DNA of 64,000 bases from Rhynchopus euleeides (lineage: Eukaryota; Euglenozoa; Diplonemea; Diplonemida; Diplonemidae): the NCBI GenBank assembly GCA_963210315.1, contig OY723296.1, positions 1,488,001 through 1,552,000 on the forward strand, read 5' to 3'. Below the pieces are notes generated by a model. It saw nothing but the letters and a program-made list of their open reading frames with translations, was not told where the DNA came from and made no database searches. The position numbers were made by a program, and so were the translations under genes. Below, piece by piece: positions 11,101 through 19,230 of this stretch; the first letter of the stretch is position 1; every line of letters begins with the position of its first letter.

Positions 11101-13379
11101 CTGCTACACCGTCGCCAACGACATCGTCTCCACCAACAGTGGCCCCACCGACGTCGTCTCCATCGACGCCGTCCCCAGCTACGTCATCTCCACCGACGGC
11201 GGCCCCACCAACACTGCCACCGCAGACACCGTCCCCCCCACCGACACAGCTCCCAGCGACAGCATCTACACCTTCACCACCGACAGCAGCCCCACCGACA
11301 CCTTCACCACCGACAGTGGCCCCGCCAACGCCATCCCCACCAACACCGCCCCCCCCACCACCCACTGAATCACCTGCCACCCTGCCTCCCCTGACACGCG
11401 TCCCACTGGGGACCCTCTCACAGGCCCCAGCCGAGGGGGTTGCACCGGCTGCCGTATCACTTGCGCCAGGCTGGCCTTCAGCCGCCTCAAGCAAGGAAGT
11501 GCAGGGCGGCAAGTGCACCATCATGCTGTCGCTGCAGAACGGGGAGTGGCAGCACCCGTCGCTGCTCCGCATCAGCACCGCAGGCGACGACCCTGCTGCG
11601 GGCATCACCCTGATCAGCTCCCGCCCCGACCTGAGCGCCGGCTTCCACCGACACGCCCTGCGGGGGGGCTACCTTCTGCTGCAGGTGGAAGGGCAGCGCC
11701 TGGCCATCACCCTTGCTGCCAGGGAGGGCTTCCGCGCAGACCTGGAGGAGACCCTCACCCTTCGGATCAACGCAGCGGCACTCAACACCTCCGCGGGTGC
11801 CACCTTCGAGCCCACCACGCTAACCTACGTCATCTCCGCTGCCCCCCGAGCGGTAAGCCGTGACACTGTGAGGACAGTGCAATCCGTTGTCGGCGCTGTC
11901 TCTTCTGTCGGATCCCCGATGAATGCCGGTCGCACGACACTCCTTCTGCGGGTCCTCGAATGCCCGATAGACCTTGACGCAAACGAGATGTCCTGGGTGG
12001 AGAATCCGTTGAGCTTCCGCATCGAATCATACGCATCGCCGGAAAAGGCAGGCGCGGTGTTGGGAAACTTCCTCCTCGTCGTGGCTGTCCTCCTGGTGCA
12101 CTTCGGAGCAGCCCTCGGGGTGCTGGGGTGGCGCCTCGCGTCGGGCCACCAGCAGCGGGGGATCTGGTCCGCCATGAGCCGTGCCCGCTTCCCCTCCTAC
12201 ACCTTCTTCCCCGCGATGCTGTTCTACCAGGGCACCATCGAGAGCGGGGTTCACATCCTCCGCACCGACCCCCTCTTCTCCAAAGCCCTTCTCCCGGTGT
12301 GCGTGCTTCTGTTCTACAGCACAGGCCTCCTCGCAGGGGTGTATTGGGTGCTGCGCCCCTCCGCCTTCCCTGCGGAGTTCAAAGAGAGCGATTCGCCCTC
12401 GTCGCTGAGACGCAAGGCCCTGCGTGTCTTCACCGGGAAGGGTGACTACCGAAGCCCCGATGGGAACTGGTTTGTGTGGATGTTTGGGCTCACCTTCCGC
12501 GACTACTACCCGGCAGCCTATAGGTTCATGCTTGTGGAGATCGGGCTGAGCGCGACTCTGGGCGTGATCAACGGAATCGAGATGGAGAGCAGCAATGCGT
12601 GCCGCATACAGGTCGGTATCCTTCTGCTCTTCCTTGCATACCTGGCAACATTGGTGTACCGCCGCCCGTACCACGCCCTGGCAAATAACGTGTTTGCCAT
12701 AGGAGGTGTGTTGATGCAGACCCTGACCCTTGTCTGCGCTGTGGTGCACCTCTTCGGTTCTGACGTGTCCAGCACTGCAGGCCAGGTCGCGGTGTGGTTT
12801 GTCTACGCCAGCCTGCTGTTCCTGATCCCCAAGAGCCTCCTTGAGCTGGCAGGTGCGTTGTACGACATACCGGATCGTTCTGCCCCAGACCACACGCGTG
12901 CCTACCGCAAGCGGGCAGCAGCGCAGAGCCCAGACCTCTCCGGATCCTGCAGCGAGGGGGACTGCGTGGAGGTGACGGAGGTGACAGGCTCGGACCTCGG
13001 GGAGCTGCTGCTGAAGAGCCCCGTGTCGGAGGGGCTGCCCTCGCTGGGCATGTCTGGCGAGGGCGAGGCGAGCTGCAGCTGGCTTGCGGCGACCGTGTCG
13101 CCCGTGTCGCAGCGGGGGCTGCCTGGGGGCAGCACCTCTGTGGGGCAGGGTGCCTCGGGCGTGTCGTCCGGTGAAACCGGGTGGTCGCCTGGGACATCCG
13201 GCTTGCTGGGGTCGGGCGTGTCGTCGCAGAGGCGGGTGTTTGTTGGTGGGCGGGAGTCTGCACCGATGGGTGGTTCCTCCCGTTCACGTACCCTCACAGA
13301 CTTCAAACACAACCATGACATGATGGCACGCTCGCGGAGTCGTAAGTTTGCCCGTGGCATGTCGCGTGTTATCTCTTGA
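8184..13379 (+). CDS. C-type-lectin/LamG-like multi-pass surface protein, 1731 aa
   Basis: The ATG at 8184 is chosen because it opens a signal peptide with hydrophobic core PAVLCLLASSGVSG; the frame is open further upstream but reads through C/T-rich DNA. Order by residue: a C-type-lectin-like domain (about 66-198, with DAWIG and terminal Cys), a second diverged one (about 203-331, ending ELVCQRS), and a LamG/concanavalin-like domain (about 343-569, with SQWHHICGVHG and YVDG). A Pro/Thr/Ser stalk of PTPSP/PTLSP units follows (about 588-1069), then a beta-rich segment (1103-1276), about seven hydrophobic segments (near 1290-1315, 1338-1359, 1368-1391, 1447-1465, 1478-1493, 1506-1525, 1535-1553) and a Ser-rich cytoplasmic tail to 1731. 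The lectin and LamG modules suggest extracellular glycan or protein binding. The membrane half (RFPSY, FYQGT) recalls kinetoplastid DGF-1-type proteins, which is a comparison from memory. The stalk is probably O-glycosylated. Confidence 0.88.
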   Translation: MRRQWVRGGTCVPAVLCLLASSGVSGSTIDMCYSGDPTGQDDCTYGGCAHEAGRCNVCSEALIRTNWITFRGSQYKRMTSAATWGDAVEGCKAEGATLASFTSDEEFQWAARHAQDAWIGHFQPIGGGDTCSIDPSHTCSDSASCPCAAPHISTFTAYKNPGALSYRGCLYVREDSPQMAHSFEGSPCPTTRDFLCKRPAAFGDWVALSGFGVVVKSFGPLGTGSPCAQAICQAEGGVAVSVGSSAKFNAIVAATGVSDFFLGAGVLRNRQRAGGMPVWLWDSGDGFTRSNGVWSTASFEAALVQRAVWSGGKVLALMDPPASTELVCQRSVATAPTPLSGQCSQLVGLSASDVVLHLSFEYGTLPTLLTNPDGQWPSVPVYGDSDADVAGGSATGNVLRFGTAENAGLQLPSNGQYGEYPTQRFAVCFRLKFTDGVAAAGGAVFSLNYNEEGSGKALSGFSFFFDADHLNFQGYGLDGTQVRGVHWEKDKDDLGDSQWHHICGVHGVDRRMRFYVDGVEEGSDGGIDSMSFRGNGYGRGLALVGNDLHREKAFDPSHGRNFEMDELVIFSVPLTAAQVASASGCGVSTPAPPTDAPPTPAPATLSPPTPSPATSSPATAVPPTLSPPTPSPPTPSPATVAPPTLSPPTSSPSTSSPLTPSPPTSSPPTPSPATVAPPTLSPPTSSPSTLSPPTPSPATSSPATAAPPTLSPQTPSPPTPSPPTAVPPTLSPPTSSPSTSSPLTPSPPTSSPPTPSPPTVAPPTLSPPTASPATLSPPTPSPATSSPPTVAPPTLSPLTPSPLTPSPATASPPTVVPSTLSPPTPSPLTLSPPTAVPSTLSPSTSSPPTLSPPTPSPATSSPPTAAPPTLPPPTPSPPTPSPATSSPPTVAPQSTLPPPTASPSTLSPSTPSPATSSPLTRSPATPSPPTAVPPTLSPPTSSPPTSSPLTPSPATSSPATAAPPTLSPPTPSPATPSPTTSSPPTVAPPTSSPSTPSPATSSPPTAAPPTLPPQTPSPPPTQLPATASTPSPPTAAPPTPSPPTVAPPTPSPPTPPPPPPTESPATLPPLTRVPLGTLSQAPAEGVAPAAVSLAPGWPSAASSKEVQGGKCTIMLSLQNGEWQHPSLLRISTAGDDPAAGITLISSRPDLSAGFHRHALRGGYLLLQVEGQRLAITLAAREGFRADLEETLTLRINAAALNTSAGATFEPTTLTYVISAAPRAVSRDTVRTVQSVVGAVSSVGSPMNAGRTTLLLRVLECPIDLDANEMSWVENPLSFRIESYASPEKAGAVLGNFLLVVAVLLVHFGAALGVLGWRLASGHQQRGIWSAMSRARFPSYTFFPAMLFYQGTIESGVHILRTDPLFSKALLPVCVLLFYSTGLLAGVYWVLRPSAFPAEFKESDSPSSLRRKALRVFTGKGDYRSPDGNWFVWMFGLTFRDYYPAAYRFMLVEIGLSATLGVINGIEMESSNACRIQVGILLLFLAYLATLVYRRPYHALANNVFAIGGVLMQTLTLVCAVVHLFGSDVSSTAGQVAVWFVYASLLFLIPKSLLELAGALYDIPDRSAPDHTRAYRKRAAAQSPDLSGSCSEGDCVEVTEVTGSDLGELLLKSPVSEGLPSLGMSGEGEASCSWLAATVSPVSQRGLPGGSTSVGQGASGVSSGETGWSPGTSGLLGSGVSSQRRVFVGGRESAPMGGSSRSRTLTDFKHNHDMMARSRSRKFARGMSRVIS
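9945..11390 (+). repeat. Degenerate Pro/Thr/Ser tandem repeat (mucin-like stalk)
   Basis: This is coding tandem repeat inside the lectin-like gene. Units of about 15 nt encode variants of PPTPSP, PPTLSP, PATSSP and PPTVAP. Long frames on the opposite strand (to 627 codons) and in the +2 frame are by-products of this composition. The repeat is expected to vary in length between alleles. Confidence 0.9.
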
Positions 13380-14194
13380 TGGAGAATGCGTGGTTATTTT
13401 TTGGAGATCCTTTTTTTTATTTGTCATTTCGTTCTGTGCGGAAAAAAAACGAATTGAGTGGTGGTGTGGCGGTGCAGGGCACGGCACGGCGAATTCCTTT
13501 GAGCCTTCTTTCTTTTTCCCGGGGAGGAACCCCATCGTGTTCTGTAGGAAAACTATCGGGGGGGGTGAATCCCTTGCCCAGCGTGGGATCACACAACGGC
13601 ACGAACCCTTGTTGCCGGATGTCGATCTCACCTTGCTGGCACCACCCCCTTTAGCGCCTCTCTGAGGCGTCTCCACAGCACGTATCCCCCCTTGCCCCCC
13701 TGTTTGCCGTTGCCCTGATCTGCTCCGGAACCTTAGGGTGTTTCCACCAGAAGGCGGAGTCGTGTGATGTCGAGGTATCTCTCGCTGAAAAACAACTATC
13801 GTCAGCGCATTGTCCACCCACGCCATCTCTCTCTCTCTCTCTCTGCACAGGACATATAAGACAGCGCACAATCAAAAAAAATCCAAGGTAGGATGGCTAG
13901 AGCCAACCCTGCTATGCAAAGGCAGTGCCCTTTGCGAACCCCCTCACGATCTGAAGCCTGGTCTGCAAATCTTCGCAGGTCATCGCCTCATGCATCTCCA
14001 CCCACCCGTGATCATTACGCAGAGTGGGCTCGACTTTACCAACGGGGAGGCACCCATGCCCCCTGCAGGCCGCCCTCTGTGGTGCCGTCGGGATCACACC
14101 CCCCACCCCTGCCTCTTGTCCCCTATAATAGTGTCCCTAGTTTTCAGGAGGTCTTCGCTCAGGATGCAGAACAGTGAGAGGAGAGTTGGAGTGG

Positions 14195-14285
14195 GAGCAG
14201 GATAGCGGGACCCGGTTCTCATGGTGTGTGCTGTAGGGGGCACTCCGTGGTGATGCCAGCATGCTAACCCAAACTGCAATAAGAA
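14195..14285 (+). mobile_element. Old non-LTR retrotransposon 3' end (type A)
   Basis: The blocks GGATAGCGGG, CCCGGTTCTCA, GATGCCAGCATGCTAACCCAA and TGCAATA occur in the same order and spacing as at 45110-45190, with scattered mismatches. No ORF remains upstream. Confidence 0.6.
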
Positions 14286-14600
14286 GCGTGAGAAAAGGGG
14301 GGGAAACGTGAGCGGGTTGTGTTGCGCCACCAAATTCATGATTTTGGATTCGCACCTTCATGCCACTTCATATGGCCTCAACACAGCCTTGAGACAGCAA
14401 GTGTGCTCAACAAACAGTAGTCTGGAGCTGTTATCCCGCAGTTGCCGGGCAGGGTGTCTATAAATAATTGAAATGAGCACGACTTTGCCTGGGGGTGCGA
14501 TTTTGGTGGCACAGTTTTTTTTTGGCACAGAGCGGAGACCTCCTTCAATCCACAACACCCCTCCCCCCCCCTCCTTCCATTCCACTTGGCTTTATGTTTT

Positions 14601-14720
14601 CGCGTTTACCTGGGACCTCCCGTGTATAAGTCCCCCCCCTTACCCCCGTGTTTAAGTCCCCCCGGCCGAAAATCGCCTCCAGGGGGGGGACTGAAACACG
14701 GGGGGTCCCAGGTAAACGCG
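14601..14720. mobile_element. 120-bp TIR element (MITE)
   Basis: The left end CGCGTTTACCTGGGACC plus TCCCGTGT pairs with the right end ACACGGGG plus GGTCCCAGGTAAACGCG. This is a 25-bp TIR with one mismatch. The spacer carries a second inverted pair (GTTTAAGTCCCCCC facing GGGGGGGACTGAAAC). It is non-coding and no clear target duplication was seen. Confidence 0.6.
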
Positions 14721-14965
14721 ACGGTACATTTTTTTTTGTTCCCCCATCGCCTTCATCCAGCAGGGGACCCGACACGTTTCGCGGTTCCACATAGAGGCAC
14801 AACAAGATTTAGATGGTGGCGGATGCGACCCCATGTGCCGTGCTTCACGAGCCTCGGCAGACCATGTGAGGTCCATCTGAACCACACCCATCCGAATGCG
14901 AAGTGGACTGTTGGTCAGCGGTGAATGTGCCGTCCCAGCTGGTGAATGGTGAAGCGCCTTCAGAA

Positions 14966-15094
14966 GGGGGGGGGGGTCTTCGCGATTGGCAAATATTCGG
15001 CAAAGAAAAGTTGAGAGGTTTTCCCCTGTCACTAGGAGGGGGAAATACACCAAAAAGAGGTGCCGTTTTGTTTGCCGCCGTCGCGAAGCTCCCC
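14966..15094. mobile_element. MITE, GGGTCTTCGC family
   Basis: The left end GGGGGGTCTTCGCGATTGGC pairs with GCCGTCGCGAAGCTCCCC at the right. The core GGGGGAAATACACCAAAAAG matches other copies. It is non-coding. Confidence 0.55.
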
Positions 15095-15543
15095 TTCCGC
15101 CCTTGTCTTTTCTTCTTGATGATTCCCTTTTGCGAACCTCTCTCTCTCTCTCTCTTTATTCCTTGAGTCCATGGTGATGCGACTTGACTCCTGTAACGTG
15201 CCTCATCAAACACAGGACAACTCTTGAATGTAAAGGGTCGATGTACTGGACGTTTTATTATGTTTCTAATGTATGCAACATGCCATACATTGTCTCCGGA
15301 GCCCATCAGAAAGTGTCGGTCGCCACCGCCCCCACCCCCGCCGTGTTGTTCGGATACAGCTTCGAGGATGAGGGCGAGGCTTCCTTGGCCTTGTACCACA
15401 TATCAACGTCGTCATCGCAAAGGTCTGATTTTGTGTGGTAAGCGATGCACTCCGGCAGTATCGCACCACCACCGCCACCACCACCCTTGCGAACAGGCGC
15501 CCTCTCTGTCGGGCACAGAGTACACAGTTGCGCAGGGCGCAGG

Positions 15544-16673
15544 ATGTCTGAGCCTGAGGCGAAGGCAGAGAAGCGTGAGTTGGAGGGGGCTGTGGCCAGC
15601 TCAGAGCCAGTTGTGAAGCGTGCGCGCGGGGATGCACCCGCCGCGGAGGGGGCAGAGGCGGCTGAGCCGTCTGCACCGGCGCCGTCTGCAGAGCCCGCGA
15701 GCCCGACACCCGTGCCTGGGCAGCTGAACCCGCGCAACAACCCTGTCGTTTTCTTCGACATCTCGATTGCTGACACCCCCGTGGGGCGTGTGAAGATGGA
15801 GCTGTTTGCGCATGTGGTCCCGAAGACCGCAGAAAATTTCCGCCAGCTCTGCACAGGCGAATACCGCGACCGCCAAGGCAAGCCCCTCGGGTTCAAGGGC
15901 TGCGTCTTTTTCAAGGTAATCCGCGACTTCATCATCCAGTCAGGGGACTATGTCAACGTATGACTGCCGAGCCCTCTCTTGTGTTGCCACTGCCTTCGCT
16001 TCTTCACCTTTCTCAAGGGTATCGCCGGAGAGGCGTGGGTATTGTTGCCACAGCCCTGTCTTTCGCCCCACCCTTCTTGCGTGATATCTGCCGGTTGCCA
16101 CACAACGCCACGCCACAGAATGACGGCACCGGGAACCATTCCATCTATGGGGAGGCTTTTGAAGACGAGAACTTCGATCTGAAGCACGAAGGGCCTGGCT
16201 TTCTTTCGATGCAGAACACAGGCCCTAACACAAACGGTTCGCAGTTCTTCATCACATGCGCCAAGGCAGCGTGGATGGACGGGAAGCACGTCGTGTTCGG
16301 GAAGGTTATTGACGGGTATGCTGACATGCGCTTGCCTGACACCTGCCTAACGACTTGAGATGTTTGCCGTGGGGAAATGTTTGTGCTGCATCGGAACGTG
16401 TGGGAGTGCTCCAGGAGTGCAACACTAGAAGGGAGGGTTTCGCCCGTCCAGGGGTGACCCCCTCCTGAGAACCGACCACACACACACGCGAAGGTGGGTA
16501 GTTTTGCAGCAGTGGGTACCACAACGAGCACACCTTTGATGCGAATCACGCTGCAACACCCACCGCCCCACAGGATGCTCACGATCCGCAAGGTGGAGAA
16601 CGTGTCTGTGGAGGGGAAGGAGGCCAACCGTCCACGGCTCCAGTGCGCCATCACCGAGTGCGGTGAGATGTGA
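15544..16673 (+). CDS. Cyclophilin-type peptidyl-prolyl isomerase, 236 aa, three exons
   Basis: Exons are 15544-15957, 16119-16315 and 16574-16673, 711 nt in total. Joining them gives a continuous cyclophilin domain from about residue 63 to a C-terminus ending ITECGEM, as in many cyclophilins. The domain shows [36 protein letters not shown] and a final Cys. Prolyl isomerases of this family cis-trans isomerise X-Pro bonds during folding or in splicing complexes. The ~62-residue N-terminal extension is Ala/Pro/Glu-rich with a basic VKRARG that could be a nuclear signal. One oddity is that the catalytic Arg (Arg55 of human CypA) is Lys at residue 124 (FFKVI instead of FHRVI), while the Phe, Gln, Trp and His active-site positions are kept. 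An in-frame ATG at 15445 is possible, but the stretch between is a CCACCACC tract followed by CGCAG, which suits a splice acceptor. Confidence 0.93.
15958..16118 (+). other. Cyclophilin intron 1 (161 nt)
   Basis: It begins GTATGACTGC and ends GCCACGCCACAG. Removal joins GDYVN to NDGTG, restoring the cyclophilin alignment. The intron is C/T-rich. Confidence 0.92.
16316..16573 (+). other. Cyclophilin intron 2 (258 nt)
   Basis: It begins GTATGCTGAC and ends ACCGCCCCACAG. It interrupts a Gly codon (GG|G), and splicing joins KVIDG to MLTIRKVE. Confidence 0.92.
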
Positions 16674-17326
16674 GCAGCACTGCCTTTCCAAGGCAGGGCT
16701 GGAGGTGCTGTTGCCTGTGCAGCCTGTCCTGCGCGTGCGGTGGCCTTGTAAGGCGAAGCAGCAGGTGGTGCACGTGGGAGGGGCAAGCAACCGCCTGTGC
16801 TGCATCCAGGTTGCTGCAAGCCTGCGTGCCTGTGTCAGGGCGTGCCTTGCCCACCGCTTTGAGGCCTGCGGGCAAACCTGCTTTTTGCATGTATGCGTGG
16901 TAGATGGCGTAGCAAGAGCGAGTCTTCACTCGGTGCATTCTGTTCTGCGCTGCCGCAAACACGCTGTGAGCCTCAGCACCTCCCCACACACCCACCCCGC
17001 CCCGTTTCCACACAACATGGTACCGCCGTGCCCCCTTCTTATTTGCCTTGCGATTGCTGCTCTCTACTGCTCTCTACTGCTGATGCACCCACCCACCCAC
17101 ACGCAGAGAAAACCCTGACCCCCACCCCCTCCCCCCCCCCCACCGCCAGACGACAGGGCGGGTCGAAGAGGGGTTGCTCCAAGACAGGGTGAAAGGGGTG
17201 CATTGCACGACACACCCACACACACACACACCACACCCCCACCCCTCCCCCACCCCTGCCCGACCGGGGGTCGTGACACAAGGCAGCAAGCTGGGTCGGT
17301 TCGTCAAGGCGGTGATCACCTCTCTT
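16674..17326. other. Intergenic region, C/T-rich 3' half
   Basis: No gene is recognised. The last 250 bases are very C/A-rich, with poly-C and (CACA)n runs and several AG dinucleotides (for example CACCGCCAG ending at 17149) that could be acceptors for the next mRNA. Confidence 0.5.
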
Positions 17327-19230
17327 ATGGGGAATCACTGTGCCTGTATACAAGTTGCGGATGGCCCCGACGCTGCTGGGGAGGACCCTCGGTCCGCAAA
17401 GCTCGCGGCGCGGAATGCGAAGAAGAAGGACATGAAGCAGCAGAAGGTGCTGCTGGAGGGGAAGGAGAACCCGCAGTGCGTCAAGGCAATCCTGAAGGAC
17501 ATCTCATCCCACAAGACGGCAATACCGTGCGTCGGAGGGGCCAGCTGGGAGTTCCGCGCAGGGGCAGGCGGTTCGGGAAACCGGGGAAATCTGACCGGCG
17601 CGGATATGGGGAAGATTGCCGACCGCCTCAGCGACTCCACAGCGCCCCACAGCGTCCGCCGGATAGATCTGGTCCACCGGGGGTTCTCCGATGGTGCTGC
17701 CGATGCGATCGCCCGGATAATATCCTCGAGGCCTTGCGCCGGGGTTTCCCACATCAGCGTTTCGCACAACAACCTGACGGACGCAGGCGCTGCAAAGATC
17801 TTCTCAGCCCTCCTTGCTTCAGAATCCACCTCGATCTCCACCCTCCTCATGGATGGAAACGCATTCGGCTCCGCATCCCTCGAGCCTGCCGGAGAGGCGC
17901 TTGAAGCAAACACCACACTGTCCCACTTCGAGCTCTGCCTGGGGAGTGGTCATCTCCCTGTACCCTCTCCGCCTGCCCATGAGTTCTTCCGCGCGGCTGC
18001 GCGGAGCCAGAGCCTGAAAAAAATACGCATCTCCGGGGAAAACGCGAGGTGTCGGAAGGGCGTGGAGGTGGAGGCGATACTGCAGGCGCCGGATCTGGTG
18101 TTCTTCTTCGCGAGGCTGGCGGAGGAGGAGAATGCGCGTCTGGAGGATGTCTCCCTGACATACCTGCTGGCGGAGAGGAAGGACCAGGCGAGCGAGGCGG
18201 AGGCGATGTCGACATATGCCTCCTTCGCAGCGAGTCTCATGAACCTCCCGAGCATAAAGCAGCTGGATCTGACAGGGAATATGATGTCCGACAGGCTTGC
18301 CTCAGCTCTGTCCGACGTCCTCTCTGCCCCCTCCTGCGGGTTGGCGGCGCTGAACCTGTCACGAAACAACCTCACCTCGGTCGGCCTGGCAGCGTTGGGC
18401 GCAGGGCTGGCAGAGAATGCCACCCTGAAGACTCTCAACATATCCAACCAGTTCTCCCTTCGGCATAAGGTGCAGGCCCCGCAGAAGCAGGCGGGGGGCA
18501 ACAAGGAGGCCGGTGTGGTGGAGGCGGGGAAGGCGACTGCCCTGCTGGAGGCGGGGATCATCAAGATGTTCACCTCGCTGAAGGGGAACACGTGCCTGGA
18601 GGCTGTGGTGATGACAGACATCGAGGTGACAGATGCCATCGCAGCCGCGGTGTTGGGGTGTCTGGAGGAGAACCGGTCGCTGGTGGACATCAGATATGCC
18701 TCCTGTGGCGGAGAGGCTCAGGCGCGGATTACCCAGAAGCTGAGAGATAACCAGGACTATGCGGCAGCCGATGCTGCCTCTGCAGCCGTGTCTTCGAGCC
18801 GGATAGGCGGGAGTGCTGCTCAGCAGCGGTGCTCCTGCCCCGATGCGGCGGATGCAGTGCCTGCCACACAGGCAGCCCCTCAGCTTGTCTTCAAAGAGAC
18901 AGGGCACGAGCGTGTTGTGTCCGGGGGCGGCACGAGTGGGGCCGGGTCGCGTGGCTTCGTGGAGGAGTTCAACAACACTGACGCGGAGCAGGAGGAGGAG
19001 GTGGAGGTGAGTGAGACGAATGCCGACGAGCCCTACATTTCGAGCGAGGTCTGTCCCCCCCCCTTGTTTTGTTGCCTTGATTTTGTTGTTTCTTTCCCGG
19101 AATCAGCATATCAGCCTTTTCGCCACCAGCAGGGAATCCCCAATCACACCAACGCCCTCTACACTCCTCCCCCCCCCTGCCACAGGTCGACATCGACATC
19201 GAGTTTACCAACGAAGACTGCTACCAGTAG
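17327..19230 (+). CDS. Leucine-rich-repeat protein with N-terminal acylation motif, 588 aa, two exons
   Basis: Exons are 17327-19048 and 19186-19230. The ATG at 17327 begins MGNHCAC: Gly2 is an N-myristoylation candidate and Cys5/Cys7 are palmitoylation candidates, so membrane attachment is likely. The frame is also open upstream, but only through poly-C/CA sequence. A basic segment (KLAARNAKKKDMKQQK) follows. From about residue 90 to 475 there are ribonuclease-inhibitor/RanGAP-type leucine-rich repeats, for example SHNNLTDAGAAKIFSALL, LDLTGNMMSDRLASAL and LNLSRNNLTSVGLAALG. These usually form a curved protein-binding surface. An acidic tail (EQEEEVEVSE) precedes the intron. The 14-residue last exon reads VDIDIEFTNEDCYQ. 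No catalytic domain is seen, so it is probably a membrane-associated scaffold. Confidence 0.88.
19049..19185 (+). other. Intron of the LRR gene (137 nt)
   Basis: It begins GTCTGTCCCC and ends CCTGCCACAG. Its length is not a multiple of three; splicing gives ISSE-VDIDIEFTNE and a short acidic C-terminus. The donor is weaker than the GTATG donors of the other introns. Confidence 0.8.

Larger units (their letters stand above)
13380..15543. other. Intergenic region with MITEs and a retrotransposon 3' remnant
   Basis: No coding sequence is supported. It contains a short (CT)n run before ATATAAG at 13828-13861, a diverged retrotransposon 3' end (about 14195-14285), a 120-bp TIR element (14601-14720) and a GGGTCTTCGC MITE (14966-15094). 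Confidence 0.6.

Noticed and set aside
9935..11368. 477-codon frame in another + frame across the stalk
   Set aside because: It is a frame shadow of the Pro/Thr repeat; the lectin/LamG/membrane frame explains the region.
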